A stretch of DNA of 64,000 nucleotides, from positions 62,001 to 126,000 of the forward strand of contig NZ_JAAXMS010000003.1 in assembly GCF_012290005.1 (NCBI RefSeq), written 5' to 3'. Positions 7,752-17,300 of the stretch are shown in pieces. A program made the position numbers and the translations under genes. Positions within the stretch are counted from its first letter, which is position 1. Every line of letters begins with the position of its first letter. A model generated the notes under the pieces. It did not search any database. It saw nothing but the letters and a program-made list of their open reading frames with translations, and was not told the DNA's origin. This DNA comes from Crateriforma spongiae. GTDB lineage: Bacteria; Planctomycetota; Planctomycetia; Pirellulales; Pirellulaceae.

Positions 7752-9094
7752 GACGCCGTGCCTTGAATCAATGCACCGATCGCCGCGACCAGCGGTTCGG
7801 CGGCGTCGTGCCGATAATCCACATCGACCGCGGATTTGTTTCGCAGGTCTTTCAACTGGACGCGTCCGTCCTGCCATTCGTTTTCACCAGCGATGATTGC
7901 GGCGATGAATCCTTGGGCATCGGCGTACTTCAGTTGCGCGCCCAGCTTTTTCGGTTCGTGATAGACTTCCACTCCGATCCCGGCGCGACGCAGTTGGTTG
8001 GCCAATTGCAGGTAGTCGTCGCGACGGTTGCGATCGAAATAAGCCACCATCACCGGCGCGGCTTTCTTGGCATCGGGCAACAGGTTCAACTGTTCCATGG
8101 CGGCCAACAGACGGTCCAAGCCCAGCGACGCGCCGATACCGGGGAGGTGTTGTTTGGTGAACAGGCCGGCCAGGTTGTCATAACGGCCGCCGCTGCAAAC
8201 GCTGCCGATTCCCGGCAAATCGTTCAGCGTCGTTTCAAAGATCACGCCGGTGTAATAGTCCAGGCCGCGAGCAATGGAGACATCGATGTGGATACGCTGG
8301 GGGGAAACGCCTGAAGCGACCGCGCCGCGAAAGATCTCGCGCAATCGTTCGATGCCTGCCGCCGCCGTTTCATCCCCGCCGGTGATCTCGGGCAAGGCGT
8401 CCAAGACGGCTTCGTTGTCACCGTCGGTCTGACAGTCGGCCAAACGCAGCACCGCATCGGCCTTGGATGCGTCGATCGAAGCGACCTTCATCATTTCGTC
8501 GGCAACTTTTCCTCGACCGATCTTGGCCAGTTTGTCTAGCGCCCGCAGGATCACGACGCTCTGATCGCTAAGTCCCAGATGATTCAACAGCCCGGTCAGG
8601 ATTTGGCGATTGTTGATGCTGATTGTGAAGGCGTCAAAACCCACCGCTTGCATCAGAGAATCGATCACCGCGACCGCTTCGATATCGGCCAGAACGCTTT
8701 CGGTTCCAATGGTGTCGAAATCACACTGGACGAATTCACGATAGCGACCCGCTTGCGGGTTTTCGCCTCGCCACACCGGTGCGATGTGATAACGCTTGAA
8801 TGGCGTGCCCAGGGTTCCAATGTGCTGGGCCGCAAACCGTGCCAGCGGGACGGTCAGATCAAAACGCATTCCGACGTCGCGTTTGCCGTTGTCTTGGAAG
8901 CGATAGATTTGTCGGTCGGTTTCGTCGCTGCCCTTGCCGGTCAAGATTTCCAAGTACTCCAGCGTCGGCGTGTCGATCGGCGCGAATCCGAAAGAACGAA
9001 AGACGCCGCGAGCGGTTTCCATTAAACGCTCGCGGGGAATCATCACCGCGGGCAAATAATCGCGGAAACCTTTCAGGGTACGTGGTTGGATCAT
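7736..9094 (-). CDS. hisS: Histidyl-tRNA synthetase
   Basis: Class II aminoacyl-tRNA synthetase charging tRNA-His, 452 residues. Motif 2 is visible as HIAPVWRGENPQAGRYREFVQCDFD, the His-A motif as VSIARGLDYYTGVIFE and motif 3 as GIGASLGLDRLLAAME. The N-terminus MIQPRTLKGFRDYLP and the segment DRQIYRFQDNGKRDVGMRFDLTVPLARF are conserved in this family. An anticodon-binding domain occupies about 340-445. It overlaps folK by 16 bases downstream. The YkgJ-type gene lies 63 bases upstream on the same strand and could share the transcript. Confidence 0.96.
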   Translation of the reverse strand: MIQPRTLKGFRDYLPAVMIPRERLMETARGVFRSFGFAPIDTPTLEYLEILTGKGSDETDRQIYRFQDNGKRDVGMRFDLTVPLARFAAQHIGTLGTPFKRYHIAPVWRGENPQAGRYREFVQCDFDTIGTESVLADIEAVAVIDSLMQAVGFDAFTISINNRQILTGLLNHLGLSDQSVVILRALDKLAKIGRGKVADEMMKVASIDASKADAVLRLADCQTDGDNEAVLDALPEITGGDETAAAGIERLREIFRGAVASGVSPQRIHIDVSIARGLDYYTGVIFETTLNDLPGIGSVCSGGRYDNLAGLFTKQHLPGIGASLGLDRLLAAMEQLNLLPDAKKAAPVMVAYFDRNRRDDYLQLANQLRRAGIGVEVYHEPKKLGAQLKYADAQGFIAAIIAGENEWQDGRVQLKDLRNKSAVDVDYRHDAAEPLVAAIGALIQGTASCPSA

Positions 9095-9157
9095 CGATGG
9101 TTGGGGGATTCAATTGTTTTGGGGGAAAGGGCGGTCGTCTGGCAATCGATCGGTATC

Positions 9158-9712
9158 TCAATGGGCCGCGGCGATCGGCAGGCCCGTCGGGCGGCGGCTA
9201 CGCAGGGCATGATGATCGGCCAACGTTGGATCGGGAAACTGTGGCCCGAACATCGCGTCGGCGTACTCGTCAATTTGCTCGGGCGATTCGAAGTACTTTT
9301 CGTAGCACCAGTCGTCTTCGAATTCGCATTCAGCGGTGGTGTAGTCGCGACAGATCTGTGGCCGTGTTTCGTAGATCCCGCAGCGATGGTCTTCCTGCAG
9401 GTGTTTGCAAGTCGTGTGGACCAGCAGGTACCAGGTATCCGAATCCACGAAGACCGACGCGCGATCATGCAGCAGGTACCACCGCATGAAATCAAAGTCG
9501 CGTCGTGACGCGGGTTCTTCGATCGGCAATGCAAAGTAGTGACAGCACTTGGCGGTACAGTGTTCACACAAATTAGCGTCGGCAGGATAGTCTTCACGCC
9601 GCCGCTTTTTGGGCGGGCGTGGTGCCAGCGTCGAAGCCTTGGCCGATTTCGATTCCGGCGCAGGGCCCGTTTTCTGAGGGCGGGGCGATTTGGATTTCTT
9701 TGATTTCGGCAA
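9158..9712 (-). CDS. YkgJ-type cysteine-cluster (metal-chelating) protein
   Basis: A cytoplasmic protein of the Fe/Zn-chelating YkgJ family. The cysteine pattern is CEHCTAKCC, then CKHL, then CGIYETRPQICRDYTTAEC, matching the eight-cysteine family motif. The first 50 residues are a Lys/Pro/Ser-rich basic tail. I chose a TTG start at 9712, giving 184 residues: it is followed at once by LPKSKKSK and preceded, eight bases away, by GGAGGT (9727-9721). The alternative ATG 48 bases upstream has no such site. The role of the family is not well defined; some members are thought to bind metal clusters. Confidence 0.85.
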   Translation of the reverse strand: MPKSKKSKSPRPQKTGPAPESKSAKASTLAPRPPKKRRREDYPADANLCEHCTAKCCHYFALPIEEPASRRDFDFMRWYLLHDRASVFVDSDTWYLLVHTTCKHLQEDHRCGIYETRPQICRDYTTAECEFEDDWCYEKYFESPEQIDEYADAMFGPQFPDPTLADHHALRSRRPTGLPIAAAH

Positions 9713-9890
9713 GGCAAAAGACCTCCGGCGGTCCCCGCGGATGCGGCCGGACCCGATCATGGTGTCGCGATTCGGGCCGGCGGGGAAAAGGAACCCGCGG
9801 TGAAAAAAATCCCGTCGTGACCTAAAATCAGCCGATTCGTCAGGAATCGACGGTTATCAGCACGCCACACACTATCAAAGTCATCCCACC

Positions 9891-10757
9891 ATGGAAGTCG
9901 TCATCACCGCTCTGGGCCCGGACAGCACCGGCCTGGCTGACCCGATCATTCACCATGTGACCGGACGGGGCGCCCGAATCAATGAGATTCAGATGTATGA
10001 CCATGACGAAGAACAGCTGTTCGCGATGCTGTGTCGGATCGATCTGGAATCGGCCGAATACGAGCCGATGATCGACGCGATGCGTCAAATCGGTGATCAC
10101 ACCAAGCTGTCGATCCGAGTCTGGAGCCCCGATCGAAACGTCGCCAAGCCACGGATTGCTCTGTGCGGCACCTTTGTCGAACACACCCCGCGGGCGGTCC
10201 TGGAAGCGGCACGCAGCGGTGAAATCAACGCGGACGTGACGGTCCTGATCAGCAATCGCAAAAAACTGGCTCCCCTGGCCGACCAGTTCGACATCCCGTT
10301 CGAAATGATCGGTGACAAGGCGGGGGCGGCCGATGACCGCGAAATGGTTCACGTGATGGATCGCTACGACGTCGACTACGTCGTGCTGGCCCGCTACATG
10401 CGGATCTTGCCTGCGGCGACGTGTTGGCAGTTTGCCGGCGGACGGATTTTGAATCTCCATCACGGACTCTTGCCAGGCTTTCCCGGTTTCCGGCCCTACC
10501 ACGACGCCTACAACGCTCGCATGCTGACCTTCGGGGCGACCTGTCACTTCATCATTCCCGAATTGGACGCGGGCAACCAAACGGTCAACCAGCGGACCTT
10601 CTCGGTCGCGCCGGGAACCCCACTGGATTCGGTCATCTCACGCGGTGAACGCGAAAACGAACCCGCCTGTCTGGTCGAAGGTGTCCGGCGAGTGGTCGAC
10701 CGCGAGGTGCAATTGCGTTTCCACCGTGTCGTAGCCCGGCGCGGCGGTCATCGCTAA
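9891..10757 (+). CDS. purU: Formyltetrahydrofolate deformylase
   Basis: PurU hydrolyses 10-formyl-THF to formate and THF, balancing one-carbon units. The 288-residue product begins with an ACT domain (about 1-80, MEVVITALGPDSTGLADPI), followed by a formyl transferase domain. The catalytic region reads NLHHGLLPGFPGFRPYHDAY with the key His pair; the downstream Asp is in IIPELDAGNQTVNQ. E. coli has SFLPAF and DEGPIIMQ at these places, so the first-loop Ser is replaced by Gly and the GPI segment by GNQT, which are mild departures. The next gene starts 10 bases downstream, suggesting one transcript with the SGNH protein. Confidence 0.88.
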   Translation: MEVVITALGPDSTGLADPIIHHVTGRGARINEIQMYDHDEEQLFAMLCRIDLESAEYEPMIDAMRQIGDHTKLSIRVWSPDRNVAKPRIALCGTFVEHTPRAVLEAARSGEINADVTVLISNRKKLAPLADQFDIPFEMIGDKAGAADDREMVHVMDRYDVDYVVLARYMRILPAATCWQFAGGRILNLHHGLLPGFPGFRPYHDAYNARMLTFGATCHFIIPELDAGNQTVNQRTFSVAPGTPLDSVISRGERENEPACLVEGVRRVVDREVQLRFHRVVARRGGHR

Positions 10758-10767
10758 AGCCACGCCG

Positions 10768-12204
10768 ATGTCGACGCAGCGGAAAATGTCACGGCGAAAA
10801 GTTTGGTGGTTCCGGTCACTGGCGATTTTGATCGGTCTGTTACCACTGGTTGCCGCGGAGATCGTGCTGCGAATTGTCGATGATTCGTCGGTCACTTGGG
10901 ACGATCCACTGGTCGATGTTTCCCGCCAACCGGCGTTGTTCATCCCCAATGAAGCGGGCAACCGGTTCATCGTCGATCCACAGCGTGGGAACTACTTTCG
11001 GCCCGCATCTTTCGCCACCGAAAAGGTCGCCGGGACCCGGCGCGTCTTTGTGTTGGGCGGGTCCACCGTTCAAGGCCGTCCCTACGCACACGAAACGGCG
11101 TTTTCCACCTGGCTTTCCCTATGGATGCAAGCTGCCGATCCGGATCATCCGCCGGAAGTCGTGAACGTCGGCGGAGTTTCGTATGCCAGTTATCGCGTGT
11201 CGCGATTGCTGGAAGAAGTCCTACAGCACCAGCCAGATTTGATCGTGCTGTACACCGGGCACAACGAGTTCCTGGAAGACCGCACTTACGCGGCGACACG
11301 TGCACGAGGTCGCTGGCAACGCTTGATGGATGGCATGGCCACCACATCGGCGACGGTACGTTTCGTCAAGAAGCGTCTGGGCGGCAACGCGAATCCACTG
11401 TCACCGACGCTTGCACCGGAGGTCGATGCCCGGTTGGATCATGTCGGCGGTTTGGATGCGTACCGTCGCGACCCTTCGTGGCGCCGCAGCGTCGAAACTG
11501 ACTTTGATGCCTCGATCAGGTCGATGGTCGAAAGGTGTCGCCGCGCAGCCGTTCCGATTCTGGTTTGTGTTCCCGCGTCGGACCGTGTCCGTACGCCGCC
11601 ATTCAAAACGGTTGCAGATCCAAGTTTGCCAGATCCACAACAGCAATGGATCGACCATGGGTGGCAAGAAGTTTTAACTGGCCAGGACGCATCGAAAAAA
11701 TCATCGGTTTGCAAACAAATTCTTCAAACCGATCCACTTCACGCGGGAGCCAATTACTACTTGGGGCGTCAACGTTGGGACGGCGGGATCCGTGATCAAA
11801 CCACGCGTACTTTCTTGACCGTCGCCCGCGACTGCGACGTGTGTCCGTTGCGTGCGACCAGTCCCATCGTCACCAGTGTGCGATCGATCACGGCCGAGGC
11901 CGATGCATCAGTGGATGTTTCCAAACTGTTTGATGAAGACAACGATTCGGTGGAAGACCCGGATTGGTTTGTGGACCATATCCACCCGTCAATCGCCGGA
12001 CACCAACGGATCGCCCAAGCCATCCTGCGGGCTTTGCAACGATCGGGTTGGATTCAGGTATCCGCTGACGCGGAAGCGAAATTTTCGCAACTTCGCGACC
12101 AACATCTCGCTTCGCTGGGCGAAGAATATTTTCTGCGGGGGCGGGCCCGTTTACGTGGTCTGCAACAATGGGCGTCCGGACGTGTCGGGCAATCTGATCA
12201 GTGA
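10768..12204 (+). CDS. Membrane-anchored SGNH/GDSL-type hydrolase
   Basis: The 478-residue product has a basic start, one membrane anchor (about 16-35, LAILIGLLPLVAAEIVL) and an external SGNH domain. Block I is VFVLGGSTVQG (nucleophile Ser), block III is YTGHNEFLED, and block V is DHIHPSIAGH with the catalytic Asp-x-x-His. This family removes acyl or acetyl groups from lipids or polysaccharides. Related planctomycete proteins often carry C-terminal TPR repeats; this one ends only about 65 residues after block V. It is ten bases downstream of purU and 62 bases upstream of an unknown membrane protein. The substrate cannot be read from the sequence. Confidence 0.78.
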   Translation: MSTQRKMSRRKVWWFRSLAILIGLLPLVAAEIVLRIVDDSSVTWDDPLVDVSRQPALFIPNEAGNRFIVDPQRGNYFRPASFATEKVAGTRRVFVLGGSTVQGRPYAHETAFSTWLSLWMQAADPDHPPEVVNVGGVSYASYRVSRLLEEVLQHQPDLIVLYTGHNEFLEDRTYAATRARGRWQRLMDGMATTSATVRFVKKRLGGNANPLSPTLAPEVDARLDHVGGLDAYRRDPSWRRSVETDFDASIRSMVERCRRAAVPILVCVPASDRVRTPPFKTVADPSLPDPQQQWIDHGWQEVLTGQDASKKSSVCKQILQTDPLHAGANYYLGRQRWDGGIRDQTTRTFLTVARDCDVCPLRATSPIVTSVRSITAEADASVDVSKLFDEDNDSVEDPDWFVDHIHPSIAGHQRIAQAILRALQRSGWIQVSADAEAKFSQLRDQHLASLGEEYFLRGRARLRGLQQWASGRVGQSDQ

Positions 12205-12266
12205 TTGATCGATGCACTGCGACGTTCCGGTTCGGCCGACTTTTTTCTTTTCGATCGAGTTTGTCT

Positions 12267-13529
12267 ATGAATCCCGTGCGGTTTTCCATGGTGGTCATCG
12301 TGGCCACGGTTTCGTTTTGGTTATCAGGGACTTGCACCGGAGCGGCGCAGTCGGCGAAGACGTCCGGTGCCGATGCGGTGACGATCGACAATGTCGGGCC
12401 TGCGCAAACGGAGACGGATGAAACGTCAACGGAGAAACTGACCGAAACCCTGGAAGGCGAATTCGATACCACGGACATCGCCGCGACGACGGCTTGGGCG
12501 GAATCGCTGCACTTGGCGGATTGGCTGGGCCCCCTGGCACCGGTCGCCTTGTCCCCGTTTTTCGGAATCGCATTGTTGTCCGGCTTGGCGTTGTACGGCC
12601 CCGATTGGATCACCGACAACGCGTTGCTTGGGGCCAGCGGGCCGCTACAGAATCCGACCCTGTTTTGGATCTTCGTCGGGTTGACGGTTTTGACCAGCCT
12701 GCCGCGACTGACCAAGGTCAGTAAGCCGATCGCCCAAGCGTTGGATCGACTAGAAACTTATGCGGTGATCGTGATCTTGTTGGTGATCAAAGTCGTCGCC
12801 GCGATTGAGTCGCCTGATCCGGAACCTCAAGTTACGATGGTCCAGTTTGGCGTGATCAGTTTCACCGCCGACACGCTGTTGGCCGTCGCCATGGTGATCA
12901 ATATTTTGATCATCAACAGCGTCAAATTCTTCTTTGAATTCTTGGTATGGCTGACGCCGGTTCCGTTTTTGGACGCCGTGTTCGAAGTCTGTAACAAAAC
13001 CATCTGTGCGGCTTTGATGGCGGTTTACGCTTACAGCCCCACGTTGGCCACCGTCATCAACTTGTGCGTGCTGGTGGTTGCCGCGTTGATCCTGCGATGG
13101 ATCAGCCGCCGCGTGACGTTTTATCGAACGATGGTTTTGGATCCGATTTTGGCCAAGCTTTGGACCGGATTTGGTTCACCCCGAAAGCCCGAACTGATCG
13201 TCTTTCCGCAAGACGACATCGGGCCGTTTCCTGCCAAAAGCCGACTGACGCTTTGCCGGGGTGCCGATGGAAAGGGCTGGCAACTGAAACAGGCTGGCTG
13301 GTGGACGTCCCCAACAGTGCATCCCATTCCCGAATCGGCCGCACCGACGTTGCACCACGGTTGGGTGATGCACACGATCCGGTTCGCCGATGGATCGGCA
13401 TGTTCGCTGGTCACCAGTCGCCGCTACGACGAGGCGATGGACCGGGTGGCCGAAACACTGTTGTTAAAACTGGCGACGGACCGACCCGAAACGGATCAGC
13501 CCACCGACCTGCGTCAGGAGTTCGCGTAG
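12267..13529 (+). CDS. Multi-pass membrane protein with signal peptide, function unknown
   Basis: The 420-residue protein has a signal peptide (MNPVRFSMVVIVATVSFWLS, cleavage probably near AAQSA), an acidic Thr-rich linker (30-75) and about five membrane segments (88-110, 130-147, 163-181, 195-226 and 262-279). A soluble C-terminal part of about 140 residues contains Trp and Gly residues typical of a small beta domain (GKGWQLKQAGWW). I chose ATG 12267 because the 66 bases upstream, though open, encode no conserved-looking residues and overlap the SGNH gene. No family recognised. The context suggests co-expression with the SGNH hydrolase. Confidence 0.6.
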   Translation: MNPVRFSMVVIVATVSFWLSGTCTGAAQSAKTSGADAVTIDNVGPAQTETDETSTEKLTETLEGEFDTTDIAATTAWAESLHLADWLGPLAPVALSPFFGIALLSGLALYGPDWITDNALLGASGPLQNPTLFWIFVGLTVLTSLPRLTKVSKPIAQALDRLETYAVIVILLVIKVVAAIESPDPEPQVTMVQFGVISFTADTLLAVAMVINILIINSVKFFFEFLVWLTPVPFLDAVFEVCNKTICAALMAVYAYSPTLATVINLCVLVVAALILRWISRRVTFYRTMVLDPILAKLWTGFGSPRKPELIVFPQDDIGPFPAKSRLTLCRGADGKGWQLKQAGWWTSPTVHPIPESAAPTLHHGWVMHTIRFADGSACSLVTSRRYDEAMDRVAETLLLKLATDRPETDQPTDLRQEFA

Positions 13530-13590
13530 GAGGTGGATGCCGGCCGGATGAAACCATCGTGTCCACCACCCTGGTTCGCGTTTGGGCGGA

Positions 13591-15027
13591 TCAGCGTTTC
13601 GGAGCGCGTCCGCGGATTTCCCAGTTCGGATTCGGCTGGTGTGAATCGTCCATCATCTTCGTCGCCTTGGCCACGATTTCCGGGTGGTCGGCGGCGATGT
13701 TGTTGGATTCCGAAATGTCTTGGTCCACGTCGTACAATTCGACCTTGCCGGTGAACATCGGTTGGCGGATGGCTTTGAACTGGTCAAAGCGGACGGCTTG
13801 GCGGCTGCCCTGTTCATAGAATTCCCAGTACAGAAATTCGTGCCGCCTTTGCCGGTCGGGTTGGCCCATCAGGGTCGGCGCGAAACTGATGCTGTCCAAG
13901 TCGCTGGGCGGTGTCGCGCCGGCCAACTCCGCCGCCGTCGCCATCCAGTCGCCGAAGTATGCGATGTGGTCGCTCGTGGATCCCTCGGCAACGGTGCCCG
14001 GCCACCAAGCGATTCCGGGAACTCGGATGCCGCCTTCGTATAAGGCTCGCTTGATCCCTTGCAGCGGGCCGTTGGGATCAAAGCGGTCCAAGTTGTGTCC
14101 GGCTTCGTCGTGGGGCCCGTTGTCGCTGCTGAAAAATACCAATGTATTTTCGGCGATCTCAAGCTTGCGTAATTGGTCCAAGATTCGTCCGACGTCGCCG
14201 TCCATGCGGGTAATCATCGCTGCTTGGCCCTTGTCTTGATCGGACCAATCGCGATCGGCATAGATCCCAAAGTCGGGCACTTCGGCGCCGTTGCCCATCA
14301 TCCGAGTCGCCTCGTTGTTGGCATGTGGGATCGTCAAAGCCAAGTACAAAAAGAACGGACCGTCGGTCGCTTGTTGCTGATTGATAAAGTCGGCGGCCTG
14401 TTCGACGAACAAGTCATGGCTGTAATCGATGCGTTTGGTTGCGTAGCCGCCGGTGAAGCCGCCGTAAGATTTGTCGTTGCGTTTGACTTTGTTACGAAGC
14501 TTCAGTTTTTGATCGCCCGACCACAAGAATTCCGGGTAGTAATTATGGGCGTGGACTTGGTTCAGGTATCCGAAGAATGAATCAAAGCCTTGCTGTAACG
14601 GAAAGCCTTCGTTGTCGACTTCGCCCAGTCCCCATTTGCCCACCAAACCGTTGGTGTAACCGGCGGTCTTCAAGACTTCTGCCACGGTGACGTCTTCATC
14701 ACGCAGCGCTTGAATCGACATGTCCGTGTTGGCATTACCGCGAACAAACGTGTGACCCATGTGTTGGCCGGTCATCAGCACACTGCGACTGGGGGCGCAA
14801 ACCGTGTTGCCCGCATAGAACTGTGTGAACCGCATGCCCTCGGCGGCCATTTGGTCCAAGCGGGGCGTCTGGATGACTTTTTGACCGTAGCAGCCCAGGT
14901 CACCGTAGCCCAGGTCGTCGGCCAGAATGAAAATCATGTTGGGCTTTTCCGCGCCGGCGGCGGTGCCGCCGATGACGGTCAACGCCATCACGGTGAAGAT
15001 CGAACAAACGATGCGATTTCGAATCAT
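13591..15027 (-). CDS. Secreted arylsulfatase (type I, formylglycine-dependent)
   Basis: The 478-residue sulfatase carries a signal peptide (MIRNRIVCSIFTVMALTVIG...AGA). The first metal-binding motif is FILADDLGYGDLGCYG (33-48) and the active-site motif is CAPSR (Cys77), whose Cys is oxidised to formylglycine by the FGE enzyme. Further family landmarks are GKWGLGE, FFLYLALTIPHANN and FFSSDNGPH. It removes sulfate esters, most likely from a polysaccharide. ATG 15027 was chosen because it directly precedes the signal peptide; the frame is open 81 bases further. It follows a family 2 glycoside hydrolase on the same strand (166-base gap), suggesting joint use on a sulfated glycan. Confidence 0.92.
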   Translation of the reverse strand: MIRNRIVCSIFTVMALTVIGGTAAGAEKPNMIFILADDLGYGDLGCYGQKVIQTPRLDQMAAEGMRFTQFYAGNTVCAPSRSVLMTGQHMGHTFVRGNANTDMSIQALRDEDVTVAEVLKTAGYTNGLVGKWGLGEVDNEGFPLQQGFDSFFGYLNQVHAHNYYPEFLWSGDQKLKLRNKVKRNDKSYGGFTGGYATKRIDYSHDLFVEQAADFINQQQATDGPFFLYLALTIPHANNEATRMMGNGAEVPDFGIYADRDWSDQDKGQAAMITRMDGDVGRILDQLRKLEIAENTLVFFSSDNGPHDEAGHNLDRFDPNGPLQGIKRALYEGGIRVPGIAWWPGTVAEGSTSDHIAYFGDWMATAAELAGATPPSDLDSISFAPTLMGQPDRQRRHEFLYWEFYEQGSRQAVRFDQFKAIRQPMFTGKVELYDVDQDISESNNIAADHPEIVAKATKMMDDSHQPNPNWEIRGRAPKR

Positions 15028-15193
15028 GAGATTTCGTTGCGGGTGAAGGAAAGGAGACGGCTGTAACAGGGGGCAGAGGCTTTGGATCAAAAGCGTTGCC
15101 AGATCCAAAGCCCCCGGTGCGATTGCGATACGAACGACACGCCCCCGGTGTGGTCAGCAAACCGATTGGGAACGTGCTTTTCGGGATCGTGAT

Positions 15194-17059
15194 TTAGAAG
15201 CCCGCGTCGCGGTGCATCTGGGCCAGCTCGTCGGCCGACAGTTTTTGGACTTCACGGTCGTAGGTCATCAAACCGTTGACTTCGCCTTCGACGTCGGTGG
15301 TTTGGGTATAGACGCCCGCGGCGATGCCCTGCGTTCGTAGTTCGGCCAATTGTTTTAGCGTCGTTTGATAACGCTCCTTGTACTCTTGCGGCGTCTTGGG
15401 CAGTCCGCCGTATCCCCAGTTGCGCATTTTGGGGTTCCACTGGTGGCCTTGGATCACCAAGCCATGCCCGCCGAATTCGCCCACGACTTTGACGTAGTCG
15501 GCAAAGCGGGCATCGTCCAGCGGGAAGTCCGGATGCGGGTAACTGTGGTGATCGGCGACGTCACCGACGGGGAAGAAGTTGCCACCGCTGGCAATGTTGA
15601 TCGGACGACGCACGTCCAAGTTTTCCATGAATCGGCCGACACCGATCGTGTCGTGCTGTCCCCATCGTTCGTTGAACGGGACCCACATGGCGACGCTGGG
15701 GCTGTTGCGCAGTTTTTCAACCATTGCTTTCAGTTCGGACCGAAACTGGTTGCGGCGTGCTTCATCCCAGGTTTCTTCCGGCGGCCACGTCGTGGCATCA
15801 GGGCCAGGTTTCATCCGTGTCCATTCGGGACGCCCGCCGGTGCTGGGCATGTCCTGCCAAACCAGCATGCCGACTTTGTCACAGTGGCTGTAAAACCGTC
15901 GCGGTTCGACCTTGATGTGTTTGCGGATCATGTTGAATCCGGCCTGCTTCAAGTAGTCGACGTCAAAGCACATCGCTTCGTCGCTGGGCGGTGTCAGCAA
16001 TCCGTCCGGCCACCAGCCTTGATCCAACGGTCCGTAGTGAAAGATCGGTTCGCCGTTGAGCGTCAGACGCAGATGTCCGTCTTCATCGCGCTGGATGCCG
16101 AATTCACGCATGGCGGCATACGATTCGACCTGATCGATCACGTTGCCACTGGCGTCAATCAATTGCAGCGTGATGTCGTATAGATGTGGCGAATCGGGAC
16201 TCCAGCGTTTTGCACCGGGCAGAGAGACACTGAGCGATGAATCGGCCGTTGCAATCGTTCGGCCGTTGTCGTGGACGCGGATGACCATTCGTTCGCCGTC
16301 GACTTTCGGACCGGCCAAGGTTGGCAGGACACGCAGGGTGTCTTCGTGCAATCGAGGTTTCATCTTCACGCCGGCGATGTGACGCTCGGGGACCTGTTCC
16401 AGCCACACGGTTTGCCAAATCCCTGAGACCCGCGTGTAGTAGATGCCTTTGGGATTCTTGGTTTGTTTGCCCAAGGTTTGATGTGGGGCGGTTTCATCGA
16501 TCACTTGAACCACGATTTCGTTTTCGCCCTCGTGGACCGCATCGGTGATGTCAAAGCGGAACGGATCACTGCTGCCGATATGTTGGCCGATCTTTTGGCC
16601 ATTGACGAAGACCGTTGTCTGATAGTCCACCGCTTCGAAATGCAAATGCGTCCGTTCGCCTTCGGCCGGCTGGTGCGTGAATGTCCGCTTGTACCAAAGC
16701 GTCTCGTTGGGCTGTAGCAATCGGCCGACACCACTGAGCGTCGACTCGATGCAGAACGGCACTAGAATTTTGCCGTCCGCCTGATCGGGGAAAGATCCGA
16801 GGTCGCGCCCGGTCACCGCGTAATCCCAATGCCCATTCAGGCATTGCCAAGCGTCTTCGCGACGAAACTGGGGGCGGGGGTATTCCGTCCAAGCGTTTTC
16901 GGCCGTGACGTTCTTTCCCCAGCGGGTCAACATCGTCGGCGTGGCCGGCTGGGCGGGCGTCAAATCTTGGGCCACGGCGGGCGGACCCAATACAGAGGCG
17001 ACGAGGCAGAGGATCGCCAGGGCAACGATCGCGTGATTCTTTATCGTGGGATGTTTCAT
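15194..17059 (-). CDS. Secreted glycoside hydrolase family 2 enzyme
   Basis: The 621-residue precursor has a signal peptide (HAIVALAILCLVASVLGPPAVAQ, about 8-31). The order is a sugar-binding jelly roll (about 60-225), an immunoglobulin-like domain (about 225-325) and a TIM barrel. The probable acid/base is Glu464 in WVPFNERWG and the nucleophile Glu528 in VVGEFGGHG, in line with GH2 beta-galactosidases, glucuronidases and related enzymes. The barrel starts with the family-like GFNMIRKHIKVEPRRFY. Exact sugar specificity cannot be told. ATG 17059 directly precedes the signal peptide. It stands upstream of a sulfatase on the same strand and is divergent from the U32 gene. Confidence 0.88.
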   Translation of the reverse strand: MKHPTIKNHAIVALAILCLVASVLGPPAVAQDLTPAQPATPTMLTRWGKNVTAENAWTEYPRPQFRREDAWQCLNGHWDYAVTGRDLGSFPDQADGKILVPFCIESTLSGVGRLLQPNETLWYKRTFTHQPAEGERTHLHFEAVDYQTTVFVNGQKIGQHIGSSDPFRFDITDAVHEGENEIVVQVIDETAPHQTLGKQTKNPKGIYYTRVSGIWQTVWLEQVPERHIAGVKMKPRLHEDTLRVLPTLAGPKVDGERMVIRVHDNGRTIATADSSLSVSLPGAKRWSPDSPHLYDITLQLIDASGNVIDQVESYAAMREFGIQRDEDGHLRLTLNGEPIFHYGPLDQGWWPDGLLTPPSDEAMCFDVDYLKQAGFNMIRKHIKVEPRRFYSHCDKVGMLVWQDMPSTGGRPEWTRMKPGPDATTWPPEETWDEARRNQFRSELKAMVEKLRNSPSVAMWVPFNERWGQHDTIGVGRFMENLDVRRPINIASGGNFFPVGDVADHHSYPHPDFPLDDARFADYVKVVGEFGGHGLVIQGHQWNPKMRNWGYGGLPKTPQEYKERYQTTLKQLAELRTQGIAAGVYTQTTDVEGEVNGLMTYDREVQKLSADELAQMHRDAGF

Positions 17060-17300
17060 GGGTGGGGTGGAAAAGGTGGGACGGGAAGGAAGGGGCGTAA
17101 GTTTCGATCTTTGGTCGATTCTTTTCCGAGGCGGCCAGTATCGCCCGCCAGCCCGCCGCTTTCCACAGTCTGCGTCGCCCGCGACCGCACTTGTCGCAGG
17201 ATCGGTGGTCGACCGGGGCCACCCCACCGCGATCCACTGGACACATCCGAAGCGGTGTTTTGCCTAGCGGGATCCGCTCGCCGCGGTCACAATCGGCGGG

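Noticed and set aside
11888-12715. Open frame of 275 codons spanning the SGNH/membrane protein junction on the minus strand
   Set aside because: It runs across two supported genes and has no recognisable domain.
15365-16183. Open frame of 272 codons antisense to the GH2 gene
   Set aside because: High-GC codon use leaves long antisense frames; the GH2 catalytic motifs fix the coding strand.
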